DNA of 64,000 nt, taken from Neobacillus niacini (GTDB taxonomy: Bacteria; Bacillota; Bacilli; Bacillales; Cytobacillaceae). Location: the NCBI RefSeq assembly GCF_023715785.1, contig NZ_JAMBOX010000002.1, forward strand, positions 124,001-188,000, given 5' to 3'. The notes below the pieces were generated by a model, which saw nothing but the letters and a program-made list of their open reading frames with translations, searched no databases and had not been told where the DNA came from. The position numbers and the translations under genes were made by a program. Shown here piece by piece: positions 50,069 to 56,743 of this stretch (within the stretch, counting starts at the first letter, position 1; every line of letters begins with the position of its first letter).

Positions 50069-51070
50069 ATGGTTATGGGAAAATGTAATGTATATGTAAA
50101 TGAACATATGCTGCCCGGCTCAAAACAGGGGCGCGAAGGTCTGCATGTGGTTTGCGGCTGGATTGTTCCACATTCTTTAGTGGGGGTTCTCAGGAATTCA
50201 CTGGCAAATGCGTTTCATGAACTTAACGGGAAAAATCATTTTCATAATCGAAAAGGAAGAAAGCTGCTCAAGCAATTAATCATCCAAATGCTCGAGATGG
50301 GCTGTATTCCGATTACTTCCATCAATGAACAACAATTTGTTGCTTCCGCCAAATTGGGCCGTATGCTAAACGACTCCATCAAAACACCAGTGCTACATAA
50401 ACTGAATGTTGCCGTAAACGAAGAAAACACGGTCCTTTTCGCTGATATGCTGGTGAAAAAATGTTCAGAAGAGGTACAAGAGTTTCTACAGCTTTCCAAA
50501 AACCCTGACAAGCAAAAATTGAAAGTTTTATTTAAAACGTTTCGCCAAAAACTTTTAAATGAGCGGACCATGTTTGCTCACCTTTTTTCCGAACGAGTGA
50601 TTAATTTGGATGAATTGGTCACAACATTAAAACAGAACAAAACCCTTCATCCTAAAAAGGCTGCTTCCCTTTCTAAAACGCCAATATTTACCCCGCTCAT
50701 TTCCTCGCTTGAGACTTTTGGCAGAAAAAATGAGGTCAAGTTGCATATCTATGGAAATGAGACCACTCCGATGATGGACCATTTCAGAACATTTTCTGCC
50801 GGCAGCTTAACGCATGTTAAATATCGAGGAATGGTCAAAGGGGACAAAGAACCGTTAATGAAAATGTCAGAAGTGTTATCGTCATTAATGAACTCGTTGT
50901 TTTCTTACGATTACACTGGGGGCGAGGACCGCGATTTGTCGCTGATCGGCTATTTGGTCATGAAGTATTCAATGAAATACCAAATGCTGATCAATTTGAT
51001 GGACATGAATAAATTCTCTGTGCATGTGAGGGAATGGCGACAAACAAACGGGGCACAAATCGTGAATTAA
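50069..51070 (+). CDS. Hypothetical protein, remotely DUF3800-like
   Basis: A 333-residue protein that I cannot name. The start, KCNVYVNEHMLPG followed by LHVVCGWIVP, has the strand-loop-strand pattern of the DUF3800 (RNase H-like) family, where an acidic residue follows the first strand; here it is Asn-Glu. The middle is helical and Lys-rich (KLKVLFKTFRQKLLNERTMF). The end (SYDYTGGEDRDLSLIGYLVM) has conserved-looking acidic residues. ATG 50069 is six bases after AGGAAAGG. There is no signal peptide and no helpful neighbour. If it is DUF3800-like it may act on nucleic acids; I give this low weight. Confidence 0.65.
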   Translation: MVMGKCNVYVNEHMLPGSKQGREGLHVVCGWIVPHSLVGVLRNSLANAFHELNGKNHFHNRKGRKLLKQLIIQMLEMGCIPITSINEQQFVASAKLGRMLNDSIKTPVLHKLNVAVNEENTVLFADMLVKKCSEEVQEFLQLSKNPDKQKLKVLFKTFRQKLLNERTMFAHLFSERVINLDELVTTLKQNKTLHPKKAASLSKTPIFTPLISSLETFGRKNEVKLHIYGNETTPMMDHFRTFSAGSLTHVKYRGMVKGDKEPLMKMSEVLSSLMNSLFSYDYTGGEDRDLSLIGYLVMKYSMKYQMLINLMDMNKFSVHVREWRQTNGAQIVN

Positions 51071-51078
51071 GTGTAAAA

Positions 51079-51110
51079 AAGTGTAAAACCAATTGTAGGG
51101 TTTTACACTT
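51079..51110. terminator. Bidirectional terminator between convergent genes
   Basis: AAGTGTAAAACC pairs perfectly with GGTTTTACACTT around an eight-base loop, with T run downstream; it overlaps the stop of the minus-strand gene. Confidence 0.85.
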
Positions 51111-52164
51111 TTTGTTTTTTGCGTCTAATAAAAAACCATCTGAGAAAAGGGGGGACGGCAAAATAAATGAAAAACAGTCGAAACAGCTGGTAGCCGGTAA
51201 CCATTGATAAATCCGCATTAATCTCGTGCGCCATGATTCCCATTTGGTCCATGCCGCCTGGTGCCACGCTTAAGAAACCGGTTGACGGCGTGAGCTGATC
51301 ATACATAACGAGCAAATAGCTTAAGCCTAATGAGCCTAAAATCATCATCATCCCGCTAATCAAAGCAAGGCTGATAATTCGGGATTTGTGCTCCAATTTT
51401 TCAGGCTTTAATAATAACCCGATATATCCGCCAATCATAAATTGTGAGAGGTCCAAAATGGCAGGTGGCAAGGACGGTCCCCGCAGCCCCGCAATGGTCA
51501 ATATGGCGGTGAATAGGATGGGACCAAGTAAATACGGGGTGGGTGCTTTTATTTTTTTGGCGATAAAGGCGGACCCAGTACATAGTGCCGCAAAAACAAT
51601 CAGATTTGGCATCGTACCATGCAATGTGGGGCCGGAAAGGATGGGTGCCTCCTGAATGATGACGTCCTGATGAAAAAACGGACCGAAAATTAAAAATGGC
51701 ACGAAAAAAATAATCATCATCAATCTGGCCACCTGCAGGAAGGTCACCGTCGTGATATCAATCCCTTTCATTTCCTCGGCAAACGTAATCATTTGCGAAA
51801 GCCCACCCGGTATACTGCCTGTTAGCACTGTCGGATAGTCAACGCCTGTTAGTTTCGAAACCACAACGGCGATGCCGGCGCAAAATACAATCAGTGTTAC
51901 CGTCATGAGCAGCATCATCGGCAGTTTGGCAATGATTTGAAATAGGGCGGCTTTTGTAAAAGAGAGCCCAATCGAATAGCCAACGATTATTAATCCGGTA
52001 TCCCTGACCCAGCTTGGCCAAAAAAAGGGGATCTTGGTGAATCTTGCACCAATGAACACAGCCGCCATCGGACCGAGCAACCAGGGGATTGGTGTGTGGA
52101 TGGTTTGAAAAATGAGCCCTCCGGTAAGGGCGGCCAGGAGTGTTACCAAAAATCGTTTTATCAT
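51103..52164 (-). CDS. AbrB-family (putative ammonia monooxygenase-like) membrane protein
   Basis: A 353-residue membrane protein with about ten helices, arranged as two similar halves. Each half has the family motif of a short Pro/Gly loop before a helix: HTPIPWLLGPMAAVFIGARF in the first and KAPTPYLLGPILFTAILTIA in the second. SIPGGLSQMITFAEE and SVAPGGMDQMGIMAHE are the matching second loops. The family is called AbrB after a mis-assigned E. coli regulator; its biochemical role is unknown, with transport of small organic acids often proposed. ATG 52164 is nine bases after AAGG; an in-frame TTG at 52179 is less likely. It is divergent from the Rieske gene. Confidence 0.85.
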   Translation of the reverse strand: MIKRFLVTLLAALTGGLIFQTIHTPIPWLLGPMAAVFIGARFTKIPFFWPSWVRDTGLIIVGYSIGLSFTKAALFQIIAKLPMMLLMTVTLIVFCAGIAVVVSKLTGVDYPTVLTGSIPGGLSQMITFAEEMKGIDITTVTFLQVARLMMIIFFVPFLIFGPFFHQDVIIQEAPILSGPTLHGTMPNLIVFAALCTGSAFIAKKIKAPTPYLLGPILFTAILTIAGLRGPSLPPAILDLSQFMIGGYIGLLLKPEKLEHKSRIISLALISGMMMILGSLGLSYLLVMYDQLTPSTGFLSVAPGGMDQMGIMAHEINADLSMVTGYQLFRLFFIYFAVPPFLRWFFIRRKKQKV

Positions 52165-52301
52165 AAATTTAACCTTCAATCTAAAAAAAGAATAGTACCT
52201 TTTTTATTGTAACATTTTGAAACCATTTCCGGACCGTTACCGTCTATTTCTATATTATGGAAATACATATTTTTATAGATAGGTAGATTGGGGTGATTCA
52301 A

Positions 52302-52802
52302 TTGGAGAGGAACAATGTTACGAGAAGGCAATTTTTAACGTATACACTTACTGGGGTAGGTGGGTTTATGGGGGCTGGTACACTGATGCCGATGCTGCGT
52401 TTTGCGATTGACCCCGTGCTGCAGCAAAAAACAGATGACGGTATGGTAGCTGTAACACGGGTTGAAAAACTAACCAGCAAGCCGCAAAAGTTAGTCTACA
52501 AGGTCCACCAACTCGATGGTTGGTACGAGGATGATTTTCCTTATACGGCTTGGATATATAAGGATAAAAATGACAAGATAGTAGCGTTGTCACCGGTGTG
52601 CCAGCACTTGGGATGCACGGTTAGCTGGTACGACGAAGGGGACCATGCCAACAAATTTTTTTGTCAGTGCCACGGCGGGTTATATGAAAAGAACGGCAAG
52701 AACGTAAAAGGCTCACCACCGTTGCGCCCGTTGGACCTATATGAGTATAAGGTGAAAAATGGGGATCTCTATTTGGGAAGAACGGTTCCGAATAAGGTGT
52801 AA
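52302..52802 (+). CDS. Rieske iron-sulfur protein, QcrA-like, without cytochrome b partner
   Basis: A 166-residue protein similar to the Rieske subunit (QcrA) of the menaquinol:cytochrome c reductase. It begins with a twin-arginine segment, VTRRQFLTYTLTGVGGF, followed by a hydrophobic anchor, as in the Tat-exported B. subtilis QcrA. The 2Fe-2S ligands are in CQHLGC and CQCHGG. QcrB and QcrC genes, which normally follow directly, are absent: a terminator and a repeat array come next. It may be a second QcrA paralogue or serve another oxidoreductase. TTG 52302 follows GGGGTGAT; GTG 52293 in frame is the alternative. Confidence 0.9.
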   Translation: MERNNVTRRQFLTYTLTGVGGFMGAGTLMPMLRFAIDPVLQQKTDDGMVAVTRVEKLTSKPQKLVYKVHQLDGWYEDDFPYTAWIYKDKNDKIVALSPVCQHLGCTVSWYDEGDHANKFFCQCHGGLYEKNGKNVKGSPPLRPLDLYEYKVKNGDLYLGRTVPNKV

Positions 52803-52808
52803 TAGGGA

Positions 52809-52846
52809 AATCGAACCTGGCGTGTATGTCGGTTCGATTTTTTCTC
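52809..52846 (+). terminator. Terminator after the Rieske gene
   Basis: AAATCGAACC pairs with GGTTCGATTT around a 13-base loop, followed by a T run. Confidence 0.85.
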
Positions 52847-52870
52847 TGGAAAAATGGTCCCGGTGGGCCC

Positions 52871-52984
52871 TCCGCAGATATATTTGGATCTTCGCAGATA
52901 TAATCGATTTATCGCAGATAAATTAAAATTATCGCAGATATATTAGTCAGTATCGCAGATATGATCGCTTTTTCCGCAGATATC
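52871..52984 (+). repeat. Phased array of six CGCAGATA direct repeats
   Basis: CGCAGATA occurs at 52873, 52893, 52913, 52933, 52954 and 52975, that is with steps of 20, 20, 20, 21 and 21 bp. Most units read TCGCAGATAT or CCGCAGATAT; spacers are AT-rich and unrelated. Two helical turns per step place all copies on the same face of the DNA. It fills the gap between the Rieske gene and the gene at 53086. Confidence 0.9.
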
Positions 52985-53085
52985 ATTTTTAATGAGGAAG
53001 AAACAAGGAATTTTTTCGAGAAAAAGTTAATGACAGGGGTGTCATTCGAATTATGGTATGATTTTTTTGTAAGGGAGGGACTAAA

Positions 53086-53940
53086 ATGGACAAAAACTAC
53101 GTGTTTGTATATGGCACATTACGCAGGCATGAACGTAATCATCGGTTACTGCAGAATGCGGAGTTGGTGGCTGAGCAGGCTTGGACAAAGGGTGAGCTCT
53201 TTGATACGGGACTCGGTTATCCGGCATTAAAGCAATCGGAAACGGGCACCGTGTACGGCGAGCTGTACGAGGTTTCCGATCATGAGCTGGCCTTGTTGGA
53301 CCAGTTGGAGGGTTACAAGGAAAATGCCCAGGATAATTTATATGAGCGGCACAAACGAACCATTTATCATGACCGCGGTGAAACAGAGGCGTATGTTTAC
53401 ACGATTGCAAGCCATAATGAAGGCATGCTTCGGACCCCGATTCCATATGGTGATTGGCGGGTTGCGCTGTTTGAGAAGGAGCAGGGAAATGTCCTGTATT
53501 ATGCCTATGGCAGCTGTTTGGATGATGAGCGGTTTAAGCTTGCCGGTGCGGATCATTTTTTTCAACAGGTTGTCGGGTGCGGTGTGCTTGATGGGTACAC
53601 GCTTCGTTTCACAAAATGGATGGCAGACGGTGGCCGAGCCGATATCGTGGAAGAGGGCGGTGTCGTCGAAGGGAAAGTGTATGACGTTCCGCGTGAGTGC
53701 CTGACTTATTTATACCGACGGGAAGGAGTTCGATCAAAGCTCTACCGTCCGGCATTGGTGGATGTTTCTGTGAACGGCGAGACGTTAAAGAATGTGTTGA
53801 CCTTTATTGTGGTGGAAAAAGATCCGGAGACCGCCCCGCCGGACCACTATCATGAGGAAATCGTCCGCGGCGGGACTGGATTTTTAAGTGATGCTTATAT
53901 GGCCGGGTTGAAAAAGCATGTAGAAACACTGGAAAAATAA
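53086..53940 (+). CDS. Gamma-glutamylcyclotransferase-like protein with two domains
   Basis: A 284-residue protein made of two AIG2/GGCT-like (gamma-glutamylcyclotransferase) domains. The first begins FVYGTLRRHERNHRLL (residues 7-22) with the substrate loop YGTLR and the acidic residue region YEVSDHELALLDQLEGY. The second begins VLYYAYGSCLDDERFKLAGA (about 146-165), giving the YGS loop, with KVYDVPRECLTYLYRREG as its matching strand. Enzymes of this fold release 5-oxoproline from gamma-glutamyl amines or peptides. The tandem arrangement suggests an internal heterodimer. ATG 53086 follows AAGGGAGGG. The CGCAGATA array ends about 100 bases upstream. Confidence 0.88.
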   Translation: MDKNYVFVYGTLRRHERNHRLLQNAELVAEQAWTKGELFDTGLGYPALKQSETGTVYGELYEVSDHELALLDQLEGYKENAQDNLYERHKRTIYHDRGETEAYVYTIASHNEGMLRTPIPYGDWRVALFEKEQGNVLYYAYGSCLDDERFKLAGADHFFQQVVGCGVLDGYTLRFTKWMADGGRADIVEEGGVVEGKVYDVPRECLTYLYRREGVRSKLYRPALVDVSVNGETLKNVLTFIVVEKDPETAPPDHYHEEIVRGGTGFLSDAYMAGLKKHVETLEK

Positions 53941-53946
53941 TTGACT

Positions 53947-54018
53947 GGCACGTAGAGGGTCTACGTGCCCATTTTTATGAAAAAAAAGGTTATCGATCAC
54001 GTAGCAGCCTACGTGCCC
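53947..54018. repeat. Two CACGTAG palindromes between convergent genes
   Basis: GGCACGTAGA-GGG-TCTACGTGCC (53947-53969) is followed by CCATTTTTAT and could end transcription. A second palindrome, CACGTAG-CAGC-CTACGTG (53998-54015), begins 49 bases after the first CACGTAG. Both share the word and the trailing CCC with the repeat at 60.0 kb. Confidence 0.75.
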
Positions 54019-54041
54019 ATTGTGCCTACCATCCTACGCAC

Positions 54042-55703
54042 CTAAATCTCGATAATAACCGGCAAAATCATCGGTCTTCTTTTTGTGTTGGCGAACAAGA
54101 ATTTTCCGACCGATTTTTTGATTTCTCGTTTAATGACATTCCATTGACGGACATCGTCATCTTGCAGGTCATTTACCGTCTTTTTAACGAGGCGATTAAT
54201 TTCTCGCAGCAAATCCTCGGAATCCTTTACGTACACGAACCCGCGCGTAATTGTGTCAGGGCCTTGAATAATTCGTTGATCCCGCTTGCTTAACGTCAAA
54301 ACGATTACAACCATTCCATCTTCGGAAAGCTGTTTGCGGTCGCGCAGCACAATCTCGCCGACATCGCCGACACTTACCCCGTCTACATACGTGTCACCAG
54401 CAGGTATGGTTCGGGTTTGCCGGGCGATCCCGTCCCGAATATCGACGACATCTCCATTACGGATAATAAAGGTATTTTCTTTTTCAACACCAACCGATTC
54501 GGCCAGTTCTCGGTGATGGTGCAGCATCCGGTATTCGCCGTGAATCGGTATAAAGTAGGTTGGTTTTATCAAAGTGAGCATCAGCTTTAAATCCTCCTGA
54601 TAGCCGTGCCCGGAAACGTGCATCCCTGTTGTGCTTCCCGAACCGTAAATCACGTGCGCGCCAAGCTGAAATAAGTTGTCGATAATCTTGGATACGCCCT
54701 TTTCATTACCGGGAATAGGAGAGGCGGCCATGATTACGGTATCACCGGGATAAATGGAAGCGTCCCGGTAATTGCCGGTTGCCAGTCGAGCAAGGGCGGC
54801 ATTCGGTTCCCCCTGGCTGCCGGTGCACAGGATGGCCACCTTTTCAGGAGCAAAATTTTCGATTTCGCCCGCCTCAATCAGCATCCCTTCCGGAACGAGC
54901 AAATAGCCGCGCTCAATCGCCACATCGACCACATTCACCATGCTCCGGCCAAGCAGCGCCAATTTTCGGTCAGTCCGAATGCAGGCTTCGACAACCTGCT
55001 GAACACGATTGACGTTTGATGCAAAGGTGGATACGAAAATTTTTCCATCTGCTTTCATAAACGCTTCATAAAGATGATCACCCACCATTTGCTCTGATGG
55101 GGTCAACCCTTTGCGCTCGGCATTCGTACTCTCCGACACTAACGTGAGCACTCCTTCCTGACCGATCTTCGCCATTTTGTGAATATCGGAATACTGGTTA
55201 TTTTCCGGAGTTAAATCAAATTTGAAGTCGCCCGTATGGACCACTCTTCCTTCAGGTGTGTCAAACACAATCCCAAGGCAATCCGGAATACTATGGCTGA
55301 CCCTGAAAAACGAAACCTTAAATTCTCCAAACTCCAGTTCGGAATTGGAATCAATTGTGACTAGCTTTGTATCGCGAGCTAATCGATGTTCATCTAGCTT
55401 CAATTCAATCAACCCAAGAGTAAACCGGGTTGCATAAATCGGGACATTGATTTTTTTCAAAAAATAAGGGACCCCGCCGATATGGTCCTCGTGACCATGC
55501 GTGACAATCATGGCCCGGATTTTCTCCCGATTCTCCTCCAAATAAGTAATATCCGGGATAATCAAGTCAATGCCAAGTAAACTTTCATCCGGAAACATCC
55601 CGCCGCAGTCCACAATGACAAGATCATCGCCATACTCGATGACATACATGTTTTTCCCGATTTCGTTAATCCCGCCTAATGCAAAAATGGATAATGTTTT
55701 CAC
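54042..55703 (-). CDS. Ribonuclease J
   Basis: A 553-residue beta-CASP metallo-beta-lactamase ribonuclease, acting as a 5'-3' exonuclease and endonuclease in RNA decay. The zinc site motif HGHEDHIGG is intact, as are HSIPDCLGIV, HTGDFKFD, CTGSQGEPNAALAR, HVSGHGYQEDLKLML and PIHGEYRML, and the C-terminal domain ends KRRPMILPVIIEI. An intact HGHEDH argues against a B. subtilis RNase J2-type inactive paralogue. Start: GTG 55703, eight bases after GGGAGG; a TTG at 55724 is in frame but upstream of that site. Differences from RNase J1 (for example CGGMFPDESLLG) suggest a third, additional RNase J. It converges with the GGCT-like gene. Confidence 0.9.
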   Translation of the reverse strand: MKTLSIFALGGINEIGKNMYVIEYGDDLVIVDCGGMFPDESLLGIDLIIPDITYLEENREKIRAMIVTHGHEDHIGGVPYFLKKINVPIYATRFTLGLIELKLDEHRLARDTKLVTIDSNSELEFGEFKVSFFRVSHSIPDCLGIVFDTPEGRVVHTGDFKFDLTPENNQYSDIHKMAKIGQEGVLTLVSESTNAERKGLTPSEQMVGDHLYEAFMKADGKIFVSTFASNVNRVQQVVEACIRTDRKLALLGRSMVNVVDVAIERGYLLVPEGMLIEAGEIENFAPEKVAILCTGSQGEPNAALARLATGNYRDASIYPGDTVIMAASPIPGNEKGVSKIIDNLFQLGAHVIYGSGSTTGMHVSGHGYQEDLKLMLTLIKPTYFIPIHGEYRMLHHHRELAESVGVEKENTFIIRNGDVVDIRDGIARQTRTIPAGDTYVDGVSVGDVGEIVLRDRKQLSEDGMVVIVLTLSKRDQRIIQGPDTITRGFVYVKDSEDLLREINRLVKKTVNDLQDDDVRQWNVIKREIKKSVGKFLFANTKRRPMILPVIIEI

Positions 55704-55896
55704 TTTCTTTGCCTCCCAATTCAAATTGGCTGTTCCTAATATTCCCGGAAATGGCTGGATTCATGAACGGTTGAATAATTTGCGGACCCTCCCCATTATT
55801 TTGCATGTTTTCAGTCGCTCTATGAAGCGTTCATAAGACTGTAGCTTGGGATTGTATTTGAACGGCATTAACACCTCGTGTTAGGGTCTTATTTTT

Positions 55897-55965
55897 TGCA
55901 ATCCCCCTGCAAGTTTTTGCGGGTACTGCCCCAAAACCTTGCGGCGGCCCTCTGAAACAGTGCGG
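55897..55965 (+). repeat. Phased TGCGG/TGCAA array upstream of the ABC operon
   Basis: TGCAA at 55897 and TGCGG at 55918, 55940 and 55961 are spaced 21, 22 and 21 bp. The last two units resemble the array at 60446 (AAACAGTGCGGTT against AAAGTATGCGGTT). The rest of the 55704-56026 gap holds a small TAACAC/GTGTTA hairpin at about 55869-55883 followed by T-rich sequence, perhaps a terminator. Confidence 0.7.
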
Positions 55966-56026
55966 TTTGCCGTGGGGAGATTCTAAGTAGAATGAGACTA
56001 TCAAATATAAAAATGGAGGCTGCAAA

Positions 56027-56743
56027 ATGATTACTATTCAAGATATTTCAAAGGTGTATACATTGGAATCAGGTGACTTTTATGCATTAAAGAAAAATAA
56101 TGTCCAGATCAAAAAAGGAGAATTCGTCGCCATCATGGGTCCGAGCGGCTCAGGAAAAAGTACGCTGCTTCAGTTGATCGGCGGTCTCGACCATCCGACA
56201 TCAGGAAATATAGCCGTCGACGGAGTGCAATTAAACACTCTCGATGAAAAAGACATGACGCTGTTCAGACGGACGCGTGTTGGATTTGTTTTTCAAAACT
56301 ATCAGCTGCTGCCGATGATGACCGTTGGTGAAAATATTGCGCTATCCTTGGCGGCCAATAAAGCATCTAAGACTGAAATCGATAAACGGGTAAAACAACT
56401 CCTGAAAGAAGTCAATCTGGAAGGGAAAGAAACACAATTTCCGTCGCAACTAAGCGGCGGGCAGCAGCAACGGGTGGCCATCGCCAGAGCGCTGGCAATG
56501 AAGCCGAAACTGATCTTGGCCGATGAGCCAACCGGCAACCTGGACCAGAAGAATGGAGAAGATATATTACAGCTACTCTCCAGATTAAACAAAGAAGAGC
56601 AAATAACGATTGTCATGGTAACCCATGACCAGCAGGCTGCTGCTGCAGCAGAACGGATTATTGTGATTCGCGACGGCGAAATTACTGCAGACCGGAAAAA
56701 AGGAGTGATAAACCATGAATCAATGGTTGGTAGCATGGCGTAA
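56027..56743 (+). CDS. ABC transporter ATP-binding protein (MacB/LolD type)
   Basis: A 238-residue ATPase. Walker A is GPSGSGKST, the Q-loop lies in FVFQNYQLLPMMTV, the signature is LSGGQQQRVAIARAL, Walker B is LILADEPTGNLD, and the switch His is in VMVTHDQ. The LADEPTGNLD form is typical of the MacB/LolD/FtsE group, whose partners are FtsX-like permeases; exactly such a permease follows with a 29-base overlap. ATG 56027 follows AATGGAGGC. The complex would be a mechanotransmission ABC system at the membrane rather than a classical substrate pump. Confidence 0.95.
   Translation: MITIQDISKVYTLESGDFYALKKNNVQIKKGEFVAIMGPSGSGKSTLLQLIGGLDHPTSGNIAVDGVQLNTLDEKDMTLFRRTRVGFVFQNYQLLPMMTVGENIALSLAANKASKTEIDKRVKQLLKEVNLEGKETQFPSQLSGGQQQRVAIARALAMKPKLILADEPTGNLDQKNGEDILQLLSRLNKEEQITIVMVTHDQQAAAAAERIIVIRDGEITADRKKGVINHESMVGSMA

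Noticed and set aside
52871-52984. CRISPR array
   Set aside because: Repeat units are only 8-10 bases and spacers 10-12 bases; CRISPR repeats are about 23-47 bases with similar-sized spacers, and no cas genes are near.
52961-53230. Plus-strand frame starting in the CGCAGATA array
   Set aside because: Overlaps the well-supported gene at 53086 in another frame and begins inside a repeat array without a ribosome binding site.
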